From NCBI RefSeq assembly GCF_001273955.1, contig NZ_LIGI01000001.1:1277266-1341265 (forward strand): DNA of 64,000 nucleotides, written 5' to 3'. Made by a program: the position numbers and the translations under genes. The stretch is from Bacillus sp. FJAT-27245 (GTDB lineage Bacteria > Bacillota > Bacilli > Bacillales > Cytobacillaceae). Positions 46,183-54,830 of the stretch are shown piece after piece; position 1 is the first letter of the stretch; each line of letters opens with the position of its first letter. The notes under the pieces were generated by a model. That model made no database searches. It saw only the letters and a program-made list of their open reading frames with translations, and was not told where the DNA came from.

Positions 46183-48081
46183 TTGATAGCTTTAGTGGAT
46201 AAAAGCAAACAAATGAATGCTTATGTTGTATGCACCAATTACTTTTCAGACATCAATCCATTGGCTGATGAAGATCTTCTGCAATATTCGGCAATTTTTA
46301 TTAATGGAAATGAGGGCGGAAAGCCTCTGAAACTTTCCTATGAAATCCTCGAGAAGCTATGGGAATATGTTGAGAATGGCGGGACGTTATACGGAGAACT
46401 AATCAATTGCGAGGACTTCCCGTCATCGCGGCTTTTTGGTTTCAAGCAAGATTTTACCGTGACAAATAGGCGCCTTGAAAAGCTGGCCATTTCAAGGGAT
46501 AGCCACCATTGCAAAAAAGGCCAGCTTCTTGAGTGGCACGGCCCATTTCTAACCGGATTTACTTTTGATACGGTAAGACTGTTGGATATCGGGAATTTCC
46601 ATGAGACCCATCGAACTGAAATAAGTGTAGGCTATCCGGGAATGGTCATGAAGAGACACGGCAAGGGGAAAGCAATCTTCTCCGCGTTTTCATTTTTAGG
46701 AAACGAACAGCCGTGGACTTTACGGCCTAATTGGCTATGGAACGCATTCATAAAATCACTGCAGAGTGATTTCCAATTACCGGTTCAGCCGCTTCAGCAA
46801 ACCATTCAACTCTCCGGGAATCAAAGTGTTGAACAGACACTCGAACAAGGTGTGAACTGGTTTTTGCATTCGGGCATTTTGCCGAAGGACGATGGGAGTC
46901 TGGGAGTGTATGAAAATATCCATTCGATCCGGAGTGATATTAGCAAGGATTTCCGGCCGGATTGCCATGCCCATACCGCGCTTTTTTTTCACTTATATGG
47001 TGAATACACGAAGGATGCGAAATGGAGCAGCATTTCAGCCAACTTACTATCCTATTTGTTCAAGGAAGGCTATCAGGATACCGATCCCGATTCAGTGACG
47101 TATGGTTTTTGGAAATGGTTCCAATGCCCAAAGAGCAAGCCTGATCAAATTTTTTCCGATGATAATAGCTGGGTGGCATTGGTGTTGTTGTATCTCTACC
47201 GGAAAACCGGAATTGAAGAATACAGGGAAAGAGGCCTTTTGACCGCTTATTCCTTGCTGAACACGCAAAACAGGAATGGATTGCGTCCGGAATGCATCCG
47301 TGAACAAGAATTGGTTGAACACGGCAGTTCTTTTTTCAAAAACTCCACCTCGGCCAGCATGAACCCACATTTCGAATCAATCGTCCACGCCGCATTTATT
47401 CAGGCATATTTGGTTTCAAAAGACGAGAGATTCAAAGAAACGGCGCATCAGGGTACATTGGCTTTGCTGCAAAATAAAGAGAATTTGAAGTTCATGTACA
47501 GTAAGACAGCGGGGTACAGCAGGTTTCTCCTGTCCTTGTCAGAAGTATATGCCGTGACGGGGGACGAAACGATTCGCGAAGGTTTATATGACGTCATCCA
47601 TTATTTATCCGGGAACCAGCATGAGCTGGGCGGGATTGAGGAAAGTGACAACCCTGACCCGGAACGGTATGGTGCTGAAGATACAGGAGTTTTCCGGATG
47701 AATCATGAAGGGATTGCGGATCAGCTGTATACGAACAACTTTTTGCTCATGAATACCTGGGAGGCATGGAAAGCCACCGGTGATACGGCTGTGAAAGGCC
47801 TTTACGAGAACCTCGCCCGTTTTCTGTCCAGCATCCAAATTGCCTCTGATAAAAAAGAATTTAACGGCGGATGGATGCGTTCCTTCCATCTTGAACGCGG
47901 CGAGTATTACGGCAATAATGGCGATACCGGATGGGGTGCATACGTTATCGAAGGCGGCTGGACAAATGCCATCATATTAGCCGGGTTTCTCTTAAAAGAA
48001 CTGAATCAATCCATGATCGATATTGATGCTAAAGAAAATGACGAGGTGTCTGCATGTCGACCATCAAATGTAGAATCTTAA
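46183..48081 (+). CDS. Uncharacterised protein with GATase-like domain and helical toroid
   Basis: About 632 residues, no signal peptide. Residues 1-200 look like a class I glutamine-amidotransferase-like or beta-galactosidase-trimer-like domain (YSAIFINGNEGG, WEYVENGGTLYGELIN, HGKGKAIFSAFSF). From about 215 onward the sequence is made of helices with DDNSWVALVLLYLYRKTG and WGAYVIEGGWTNAIIL, the pattern of six-hairpin (alpha/alpha)6 glycosidase folds such as GH88/GH105-like proteins. No catalytic residue can be assigned with confidence. TTG at 46183 with GGGGTGG upstream is preferred to the GTG at 46165. It overlaps the next gene by 28 bases. Likely an intracellular glycan-processing enzyme of unknown type. 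Confidence 0.7.
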   Translation: MIALVDKSKQMNAYVVCTNYFSDINPLADEDLLQYSAIFINGNEGGKPLKLSYEILEKLWEYVENGGTLYGELINCEDFPSSRLFGFKQDFTVTNRRLEKLAISRDSHHCKKGQLLEWHGPFLTGFTFDTVRLLDIGNFHETHRTEISVGYPGMVMKRHGKGKAIFSAFSFLGNEQPWTLRPNWLWNAFIKSLQSDFQLPVQPLQQTIQLSGNQSVEQTLEQGVNWFLHSGILPKDDGSLGVYENIHSIRSDISKDFRPDCHAHTALFFHLYGEYTKDAKWSSISANLLSYLFKEGYQDTDPDSVTYGFWKWFQCPKSKPDQIFSDDNSWVALVLLYLYRKTGIEEYRERGLLTAYSLLNTQNRNGLRPECIREQELVEHGSSFFKNSTSASMNPHFESIVHAAFIQAYLVSKDERFKETAHQGTLALLQNKENLKFMYSKTAGYSRFLLSLSEVYAVTGDETIREGLYDVIHYLSGNQHELGGIEESDNPDPERYGAEDTGVFRMNHEGIADQLYTNNFLLMNTWEAWKATGDTAVKGLYENLARFLSSIQIASDKKEFNGGWMRSFHLERGEYYGNNGDTGWGAYVIEGGWTNAIILAGFLLKELNQSMIDIDAKENDEVSACRPSNVES

Positions 48082-49619
48082 ACGAAGCCGGACCAATAAA
48101 GTTTGCGGAAGAAGAGCTGCTTAGATATGGGGATGGGGCCAGGCACTCTTTTGTATTGGGGACTTTTCAGGATTTCTACAGGAAAGGCCTCGTGGTAGAA
48201 TCCGATTTTCATATGGATCAGTCCATTGACGCTTTTCAAGTGTTGGAAAAAAATAGCGAAGTCTTCATTCTCGGATCCAACCCACGGTCTGTGCTCTTTG
48301 GGGTATACCATATCTGTAAAAAGCTGTTTGGGTACAAGTGGGTTGGTTTCTTTTCAAAAGAAAAGTTGGATTTCGTGGAGCGATGGTTGGAACCATCCAA
48401 GGTCCACAGCGGAAAAATGAAAAGAAGAGGCCTCGTTGTTGAGAATTATGATGACACTGAATTTCTATTGCAACTAATTGACTGGGCGGCTAAACAGTAT
48501 ATTAATGAGGTATTTTTTACTTTTATGTTATGGGACAAGGTAGAGCATATCGTGCAAAAGGAAATTGAGAAAAGGGGCATGGACATTACCTTAGGTGGAC
48601 ATAGTATGCATTATCTATTACGTGAAGAATCTGAATCCAGCCAAAAACAAATCAACTTTTCTGAAGGACACTGGAAAACCTCGGTTATCGATAAAATTAA
48701 GGGTTACTGCAGGGAAACAAATTCAATTACCCGAATTTCCCTTTGGCCGGCGGATATTGGAATCAAGGATGATAACGGCTTCCTGAATCATTATATTGAG
48801 TTTACCGAGCAAATCCAAACGGAGCTTCCGGATATTCAAGTTGAGCATATCGCATATAATGCAGGTTTATCGTGGGAGATGCTGGAATTGCCTAATGAGA
48901 CAACCAGTTCAAAATCGGTTGATACATTATTTGCGTATTGGGGAAGGAATTATCGCCAATCTTTCCATAAGGAAGAAAGGGCATACGAAGCACTTCGGAA
49001 ATGGCGCCAAACGACGGAAGAGAATAATCGGGAGTTAACAGTTTTTGAATATTATAGTGACCATTTTATGTTGGGGGATTTGTTTCCGCCATTGTTTCAA
49101 AGGATTCGGGATGATATTGAATTGTACTCCGGGATGGGAATTGAACAAATCGTCAATCTGATTGTTCCTTACATTCCGAAGCCCGATGCAAATGAAGGGG
49201 ATTTGTTGTATCCCTGGAAATCGGTTCAGCTGTTAAACGGTTATTTCTTTGCCCGATTAACATGGGGTGATTCCTTCGAAGAAATTGAGCAAGATTTTTA
49301 CTCGATATTTGGAGACCGTGGCAGTGAAGTAAAACGTATGCTGCAGGAAATGGAAACCGCCCTTTCGGAAGTTTCAAAATGGAACGCACCTCTATTTCCG
49401 AGCCGCCTGATTGACCCGGAAAAGGTGGACGCCATAAAAGAAGCGGAGTTGCTAATCAAAGACGTGGTGAAGTGGAAAAATCAGCTTGAGCCGTTCAAAG
49501 GAAAGCCCGAGGGCGATATTGCCGATCCTCTCAGCATGATTTCGCAATATGTCCATTTTGTCGGAGAAAAGCTGGACGATTATCTGGACAAGTGGGAAGA
49601 TAAGGCCCGAAAAAGTTAA
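48054..49619 (+). CDS. DUF4838 / GH67-N-like glycan-processing protein
   Basis: A 521-residue cytoplasmic protein. The N-terminal 110 residues match the accessory domain that precedes the barrel in alpha-glucuronidases and related enzymes (VFILGSNPRSVLFGVYHICKK). The remainder resembles the DUF4838 barrel (FAYWGRNYRQSF, LTVFEYYSDHFMLGDLFPP, DIELYSGMGIEQIV). The ATG follows GAGGTG inside the end of the preceding gene. The activity of the family is not established as far as I know; relation to GH67 and GH115 suggests a glycosidase acting on acidic or acylated sugars. Close coupling to the 46183 gene suggests that they act together. Confidence 0.72.
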   Translation: MSTIKCRILNEAGPIKFAEEELLRYGDGARHSFVLGTFQDFYRKGLVVESDFHMDQSIDAFQVLEKNSEVFILGSNPRSVLFGVYHICKKLFGYKWVGFFSKEKLDFVERWLEPSKVHSGKMKRRGLVVENYDDTEFLLQLIDWAAKQYINEVFFTFMLWDKVEHIVQKEIEKRGMDITLGGHSMHYLLREESESSQKQINFSEGHWKTSVIDKIKGYCRETNSITRISLWPADIGIKDDNGFLNHYIEFTEQIQTELPDIQVEHIAYNAGLSWEMLELPNETTSSKSVDTLFAYWGRNYRQSFHKEERAYEALRKWRQTTEENNRELTVFEYYSDHFMLGDLFPPLFQRIRDDIELYSGMGIEQIVNLIVPYIPKPDANEGDLLYPWKSVQLLNGYFFARLTWGDSFEEIEQDFYSIFGDRGSEVKRMLQEMETALSEVSKWNAPLFPSRLIDPEKVDAIKEAELLIKDVVKWKNQLEPFKGKPEGDIADPLSMISQYVHFVGEKLDDYLDKWEDKARKS

Positions 49620-49676
49620 TTAACGCAGTGGACAATATAGGTTGAAATAAATACTTAGACAATCTATATGAAAATG

Positions 49677-49707
49677 TAAGTTGATTGAAGCGGAGGGCAC
49701 CGAGTCC
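49677..49707 (+). repeat. Dispersed intergenic repeat, copy 2
   Basis: Same 31-base block as at 7539-7569, with two substitutions. It lies 30 bases before the SGNH gene, inside its leader. Confidence 0.65.
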
Positions 49708-49736
49708 AGCGGCAATTCTACATTTGGAGGTGAAAC

Positions 49737-50357
49737 ATGAAACGGAGAATTGTGTTTATTGGCGATAGTATTACCCATTGGGAGAAAAGTGAAAGTAATC
49801 CCATCGGTACCGGCTATGTACGCTTGCTTCACGATTATTTGAAGGTAACCTATCCGGAGTGGGATATGGAAATTGTTAACAAAGGTATCAGCGGGAACCG
49901 CGTGAGCGATTTGGCCGAGCGTTGGAATCAGGACGTACTTTCCTTGCAGCCGGATTTTGTATCCATTTCAATTGGTATCAACGATGTGTGGCGCCAGCTT
50001 GATTCACCTGAGATAGAGCAAATCTATCCTGACCGATATGAAGAAATATACGAATCACTTCTTGCCGATTTAAGGGAAAAAACGAATGCAGCGATTATTT
50101 TAATGGAACCTACAGTGATTGGAGAGGAAATTCAGAGCGAAGGGAACCGGAAGCTGAGCCCCTATGTGGAGATTGTCCATAAACTGGGGGAACGCTATGG
50201 CGCGACCATCGTCCCAACCCACCAGGCTTTTATCAGTTTTTTGAAAAAAGGCAAGGGCTATCCTCTGACATTGGATGGCGTCCATATGAACAGTATGGGG
50301 AATATGCTAATTGCAAAGACTTGGATCCAAGCAACCGAAGGCTTGTTCGGGGCATAA
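49737..50357 (+). CDS. SGNH/GDSL family hydrolase
   Basis: A 206-residue cytoplasmic esterase of the SGNH fold. Block I is FIGDSITHW with the nucleophile serine, block II KGISGNRVSDL with glycine, block III SIGINDVW with asparagine, and block V LDGVHMN with the Asp-His pair. Members in sugar loci are often carbohydrate acetylesterases such as rhamnogalacturonan acetylesterase. GGAGGTG precedes the ATG. It lies 117 bases behind the DUF4838 gene and is the last gene of the locus, followed by a terminator. Deacetylation of imported oligosaccharides is the likely role, inferred from context. Confidence 0.88.
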   Translation: MKRRIVFIGDSITHWEKSESNPIGTGYVRLLHDYLKVTYPEWDMEIVNKGISGNRVSDLAERWNQDVLSLQPDFVSISIGINDVWRQLDSPEIEQIYPDRYEEIYESLLADLREKTNAAIILMEPTVIGEEIQSEGNRKLSPYVEIVHKLGERYGATIVPTHQAFISFLKKGKGYPLTLDGVHMNSMGNMLIAKTWIQATEGLFGA

Positions 50358-50382
50358 TTTAAGGAACAATATTTATACAAAA

Positions 50383-50410
50383 TGGCACCCTTATTTGAGG
50401 GTGCTTTTCG
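50383..50410 (+). terminator. Terminator of the sugar catabolic operon
   Basis: GCACCC pairs with GGGTGC, extended by an inner pair, followed by TTTT. It lies 26 bases past the SGNH stop. Confidence 0.75.
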
Positions 50411-51201
50411 TGTTTATCAAATAGTAAAAAGAAAAGAGGACATTATGATATGTCATAGAAGACCAAAATGCAAAGCGTTCCTTTTTTGTGAAAAGTGGCC
50501 GCTTTTCGTTTTAGGAAAGTTGAACTAGCGGTTTTTATAAGGCCATATCCCTTTTTCGGTTAAAATACGCCAAAGACAGCCCGCTATAAATCGTCCGAAT
50601 TAGTTTTCTTAGGAAGTTTACAAATATATCCGGAATTTAAGGGCAGATATCCGGGATTAATAAATTATATCCGGGATTAAAAGACGTGTTACCGGATTTG
50701 TCACAATTTACCCGTTTTATGGAATTTAGGAACCCGAAGACTGGTTAATCAGCGTATTCACTCTTCTTTCTGCTTTGAGAGCCGCCGCTGCAGTCCTTCC
50801 AAACCCTGATGCTGCAGATAAGGACACGTTAACTTCTCCCATCCGGAATCCCTCTTTAGTCACGTTCCCCCATAACATGCAGCCGCAACAATTTTCGTCA
50901 AAACTTTCACGTTTTCGTCAAAGTTTCTAAATTCATGATGCGATTTATCTACTATACTCAATATATAAGAAAATCACTGTGGCCAGTGTGGAATTGTAAA
51001 AAACTGTAGAGTATTTTCCCGTCTTCCACATGCATGAACAGCATATTGGCTGTCTTATTGTGAAATAGTGAGCAAACTAAAAGGGGAATTCCTTTAGAAA
51101 AGCTTATCCGCCGGGAAATGAAAACCTGTTTACACTTATATGCTTGTTCAACAGTGAGCATAATACTCTATAAGGAAGATATTGAAGGGAGTTTATGAAT
51201 T
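50411..51201. other. Gene-free gap with short repeats
   Basis: No credible gene on either strand. It holds degenerate tandem copies of ATATCCGGGATTA (50626-50712), a duplicated 20-base unit TTTTCGTCAAA(A/G)... (50892-50931), and AT-rich DNA before the molybdoenzyme operon. I could not support a promoter or an Fnr site for that operon; a TGTGA half-site near 51058 lacks a matching partner. Confidence 0.5.
50626..50712 (+). repeat. Degenerate tandem repeat, about 20-base period
   Basis: Two clear units of ATATCCGGGATTA (50647 and 50667), a variant ATATCCGGAATTTAA before them (50626) and drifting copies TTACCGGATTTG and TTTACCCG after them. Non-coding. Confidence 0.65.
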
Positions 51202-51423
51202 ATGAAAAATATATTATTCCTGGCCGTACTGTCCGTTTCACTGCTAGGTTGTGAGCAACAGGCAGACAACAGCATGAAAGAAAATATTCAATTCATCCCT
51301 AATGAGGAGTATGTCGGTGACCCTGCTCCTACAGTAAAAAAGGACATGAAACTAACAATTGAAGAAAAGGCTGAATTCGAGAAGCTGCAAAAGGAAATCC
51401 AGAAAGAAAAAGAGGCCGAATGA
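51202..51423 (+). CDS. Small predicted lipoprotein
   Basis: A 73-residue protein: hydrophobic signal with lipobox VSLLGC at residues 12-17, followed by a charged, lysine- and glutamate-rich helix. GAAGGGAG precedes the ATG; a closer upstream ATG is out of frame. It ends two bases before the TorD-like chaperone gene and so probably leads the molybdoenzyme operon. No domain is recognised. It could help assemble or anchor the exported enzyme, which is only a guess from position. Confidence 0.7.
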   Translation: MKNILFLAVLSVSLLGCEQQADNSMKENIQFIPNEEYVGDPAPTVKKDMKLTIEEKAEFEKLQKEIQKEKEAE

Positions 51424-51424
51424 T

Positions 51425-52048
51425 ATGGCTGCCATAAAAGAAACAGTGATGACACTAGAAGAACGGTTGTTGTATTATCAGTTGTTTTGCCATTACTATC
51501 GTGGGGATTTACTCCAGTTTGGAACAAAAGAATGGGGAAGTCTCGTGCAAATTTTAAGAGAATACAAGCTTGCAAGAATAAATGGTGAGGCAGAAAAAGC
51601 CATTCAATTCTTTGAAGAGGCCGATGATGTCGACTTCCAAACATTCCCATACGATTACAACCGTTTATTTGTAGGCCCGAATAAGTTGCTGGCGTCGCCG
51701 TATGAATCGAGTTACCGGAATGTTGAGGGGACTGTTTTGCAGCAGGAAACATTGAAGGTACGGAATTTTTACCATCATGCCGGGCTTCAGGTTGCCGATG
51801 AAGGCCAGATGCCGGATGACCACATCCAATTCGAATTGGAACTGATCCTGCACCTCTTAAATGAACAAGCGAACGGGGATAATGGCCAGCTTTATAAGAT
51901 GTTTCTTGAAAGTCATCTTTTGCAATGGGCATTTGAACACTGCGCACGGATTGTCAAAAACAGTACTAATCCTATTACCCGTGCGATGGCCATTTTACTA
52001 AAAGAATTCTTGCATCTCGAAAAAAAGATGATCGAAGGTGAAGATTGA
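51425..52048 (+). CDS. TorD/DmsD-type molybdoenzyme chaperone
   Basis: A 207-residue all-helical protein of the TorD/DmsD family, which binds the twin-arginine signal of a molybdoenzyme and guards it until the cofactor is inserted. Marks are the FPYDYNRLFVGPNKLLASPYES segment near residue 60, the conserved aspartate region DDHIQFELELILHLL, and the late FLESHLLQWA helix. The ATG at 51425 is taken; the frame is open further back inside the lipoprotein gene. Its stop overlaps the start of the catalytic subunit gene (TGATG), a tight coupling that fits a dedicated chaperone. Confidence 0.88.
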   Translation: MAAIKETVMTLEERLLYYQLFCHYYRGDLLQFGTKEWGSLVQILREYKLARINGEAEKAIQFFEEADDVDFQTFPYDYNRLFVGPNKLLASPYESSYRNVEGTVLQQETLKVRNFYHHAGLQVADEGQMPDDHIQFELELILHLLNEQANGDNGQLYKMFLESHLLQWAFEHCARIVKNSTNPITRAMAILLKEFLHLEKKMIEGED

Positions 52049-54249
52049 TGTTGACTGAAAACTTTACACGCCGGACGTTTTTAAAAGGTTCCGCGGCACT
52101 TAGTACATTATTTGGGCTTGGGGCGATTGGAAATAAAGCGGCACGGGGGCTTGTCCCGACCGCCAAAGCGAGCTCAAACGGTAAAAAACAGCATTTCTAT
52201 AATGCCTGCCCGCGAAATTGTTATGATACGTGTTCGATTGTGACAACAGTCGAGAATGGGAGAATCACATTTATTACTGGAAATGAAAACAATAACTATA
52301 CAAAAGGCCGCCTATGTGTAAAAGGGAATACGTATCCGCGTGTTGTGTACTCACCCGATCGGATTAAATACCCAATGAGGCAAAAGGGGCGCGGTTCTGG
52401 CAATTGGGAACGGATTAGCTGGGATGAGGCTTACACAATCATCGCCAAAAAAATTCTTGAAATTAAACGGGAATACGGCAATACGCTGCCAATTTGCTTG
52501 AACAAGTACTCAGGCAATTTCAACATTTTAAACTATGCAACAGAAGGAATGCTTTCAAGTATCGGCTATACAACGAGGGCCCAAGGGACGCCATGTGACC
52601 CGGCTGGTTCGGACGCGCAAACATTTGATATGGGAACAGCGTATAACAATGACCCGGAGCAATTTATGGATGCCGAGTATATCATTCTTTGGGGTTCTAA
52701 TCCGGCCTGGACTTCTGCGCATTCGATGTACTTTATTGAACAGGCGAAGGAAAAGGGGACAAAGCTTGTCGTTATCGACCCGCTCATTACCCAGACGGCC
52801 TCAAAGGCAGACGAGTATATCCAACTGAAGGCAAGCACGGACGGCGCACTCGCCCTTGGGATGATTCGCTATATTTTGGATCATAACCTTCACGATGAAG
52901 CATGGGTCAACAGCCATTCGATTGGGTTTTCGGATTTTGTATCTTATGTGAAAAAGAATATTACAGTTGAATGGGCTGCCGAGAAAACAGGCGTTCCAAA
53001 GCCGTTAATTGAACGCATCGCAAGGGAATACGCGACAGCGAAGCCGGGAAATATTTGGATTGGCTTTGGGATGCAGCGCCATACAAACGGTGGTTCGATG
53101 GTCCGGGCGATTGATGCGCTCGCGGCAATGACCGGCAATATCGGAAAGAGGGGCGGCGGAGTTAATTATATCGGCGGGGAAACGTGGGGCTTTAATTACC
53201 ATACGATGGGTTTTGGCGTACCTGAAGGAACACAGGGTGAAGCTGACCGATATGTGAATATGAACAATTTCGGTGCGCAAGTTCTGGATGCCAATGACCC
53301 GCCGATCAAGATGATGTGGATCGCCTGCCGGAACCCGATCGCCCAGGATCCCGAGCCGAATGTCGTGAAAAAGGCATTCGAGAAAATGGATCTGGTTGTA
53401 ACAGCCGATTTGTATATGAACCAAACGGTTGAACTGTCCGATATTGTTCTGCCTGTCACAACCCCGTTTGAAACTGTAGGGGTTAACGTCAGCTATTGGC
53501 ATTACTGGTTGAATGCAAATGAGCAGGCCATTAAACCTTTGTATGAAACAAAGAGCGATCTCGAAATTGCCATGGGCCTTTCGAAGAAATTAAATGAGCT
53601 TGCGCCAGGTTCATGCACATTCCCAGTGTCAGGCTCGCTTGAAGAATGGGTTGAAAAAGAATTTAACGATGGCATCAGGGAGTTATTCGGCGTCAAAAGC
53701 TGGGATGATCTTCGCAAAAATGGCGGGACCGCAAAGGCGAACGACAAGGTAACGGTTGCGTGGGAAGACCTTAAGTTCAGGACTCCATCCGGAAAGTACG
53801 AGTTTTACTCCAGGAAGGCAGCCGAATATGGCCACCATCCGCTGCCGGTATTTGTCGAGCCATACAAAGCCGACGGGGAGCATCCGATTCGATGCATGTC
53901 CCCACACTGGAAATTGGGCATCCATAGCCAGTTCCAGCATATTGACTGGCTTGATGCAATCCAAAGCCACCCGTTTGTAGAGATGAATCCTGAATTGGCG
54001 AAAAGGTACGGGATTAAAGAAAATGATTTGGTCCATGTGAAAAATGAGGCAGGGTATTTGACGCTGCCGGCAAAATTAACGAAAACTGTTCCATCTGATA
54101 CTGTCGTGATGTACGAGGGCTGGTGGAAAGATGTAAATTACACGGAAAACTTCAACGTGAAGGCCATTCCCTCGGATATGGGCGACTACAGCAAAGGCCA
54201 GCGCGGAATCGCCTTCCATGATAATTTTGTCAAAATCGAAAAAGCATAA
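52048..54249 (+). CDS. DMSO-reductase-family molybdopterin oxidoreductase, catalytic subunit
   Basis: A 733-residue enzyme with a twin-arginine signal (FTRRTFLKGSAALS), exported folded to the outer face. A [4Fe-4S] site is formed by Cys54, Cys58, Cys62 and Cys90 (ACPRNCYDTC and GRLCVKG). Further marks are WGSNPAWTS and IGKRGGGVNYIGGE for the bis-MGD cofactor. The stretch near residue 185 reads AQGTPCDPAGSDA, where the molybdenum ligand is expected; whether Cys, Asp or Ser binds is not decided here, so the substrate (sulfoxide, N-oxide, polysulfide or other) is open. With the DmsB- and DmsC-like subunits it should form a respiratory reductase fed by menaquinol. Confidence 0.9.
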   Translation: MLTENFTRRTFLKGSAALSTLFGLGAIGNKAARGLVPTAKASSNGKKQHFYNACPRNCYDTCSIVTTVENGRITFITGNENNNYTKGRLCVKGNTYPRVVYSPDRIKYPMRQKGRGSGNWERISWDEAYTIIAKKILEIKREYGNTLPICLNKYSGNFNILNYATEGMLSSIGYTTRAQGTPCDPAGSDAQTFDMGTAYNNDPEQFMDAEYIILWGSNPAWTSAHSMYFIEQAKEKGTKLVVIDPLITQTASKADEYIQLKASTDGALALGMIRYILDHNLHDEAWVNSHSIGFSDFVSYVKKNITVEWAAEKTGVPKPLIERIAREYATAKPGNIWIGFGMQRHTNGGSMVRAIDALAAMTGNIGKRGGGVNYIGGETWGFNYHTMGFGVPEGTQGEADRYVNMNNFGAQVLDANDPPIKMMWIACRNPIAQDPEPNVVKKAFEKMDLVVTADLYMNQTVELSDIVLPVTTPFETVGVNVSYWHYWLNANEQAIKPLYETKSDLEIAMGLSKKLNELAPGSCTFPVSGSLEEWVEKEFNDGIRELFGVKSWDDLRKNGGTAKANDKVTVAWEDLKFRTPSGKYEFYSRKAAEYGHHPLPVFVEPYKADGEHPIRCMSPHWKLGIHSQFQHIDWLDAIQSHPFVEMNPELAKRYGIKENDLVHVKNEAGYLTLPAKLTKTVPSDTVVMYEGWWKDVNYTENFNVKAIPSDMGDYSKGQRGIAFHDNFVKIEKA

Positions 54250-54264
54250 GGAGGAGGGGAGCCA

Positions 54265-54828
54265 ATGGCCAAAAAATTAGGCTTTTTAGTAAATATCGAT
54301 CGATGTATCGGCTGCCATGCCTGTGAAATTTCATGCAAAAGCTTTTATCAGCTTGAACCACAGATGAGAAGGAGAACGGTAAGGGAGCTGCCGGAGGACA
54401 TGGTCGGTTCTCCCGTCCGCGCCTTTGTATCGACAGCGTGCAACCATTGCGATGAGCCTGCCTGTAAGAAGGCTTGTCCGGTTGGGGCGTATACGAAGCG
54501 CGAGGAGGATGGCATTGTTGTCCATAACCAGGAGCTTTGCATCGGCTGCCAAATGTGCGGAAAGGCATGCCCGTTTGGCGTACCGCAATATAATCCTGTT
54601 AAAAAGAAAATGGACAAGTGCAGCATGTGCTATGACCGGCTTGATGTAGGCGAATCTCCGATTTGCGTCTCGAAATGCCCGATGGAGGCAATTGAAATCG
54701 TTGATTATAATGAAGTCCAGCCTGCTGGAACGGTGAGCATTGTGCCGACATTTGCCGACCCGTCCATTACACATCCTACTACCCAATTCATCTTGCCAAA
54801 ACCAGGCAAGCAGTTTAGGAGGGCGTAA
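54265..54828 (+). CDS. 4Fe-4S ferredoxin-type electron-transfer subunit, DmsB-like
   Basis: A 187-residue protein with cysteine groups for four [4Fe-4S] clusters: CIGCHACEISCK, CNHCDEPACKKACP, CIGCQMCGKACP and CSMCYDRL with a later CVSKCP. This is the DmsB/PhsB/NrfC layout. It carries no signal peptide and is expected to travel with the Tat-exported catalytic subunit. GGAGGGG precedes the ATG, and the next gene starts two bases after its stop. It wires electrons from the membrane subunit to the molybdenum centre. Confidence 0.93.
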   Translation: MAKKLGFLVNIDRCIGCHACEISCKSFYQLEPQMRRRTVRELPEDMVGSPVRAFVSTACNHCDEPACKKACPVGAYTKREEDGIVVHNQELCIGCQMCGKACPFGVPQYNPVKKKMDKCSMCYDRLDVGESPICVSKCPMEAIEIVDYNEVQPAGTVSIVPTFADPSITHPTTQFILPKPGKQFRRA

Positions 54829-54830
54829 CG

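Noticed and set aside
51057-51075. Fnr-type site before the molybdoenzyme operon
   Set aside because: Only the TGTGA half matches; the other half (GAGCA) departs too far from TCACA.
50958-51161. 67-codon minus-strand frame upstream of the molybdoenzyme operon
   Set aside because: No ribosome site, no recognisable domain, and it covers the expected promoter region of that operon.
51288-51947. Long minus-strand frame opposite the lipoprotein and TorD genes
   Set aside because: Antisense shadow of two well-supported genes; composition rich in His, Arg and Ser, without a domain.
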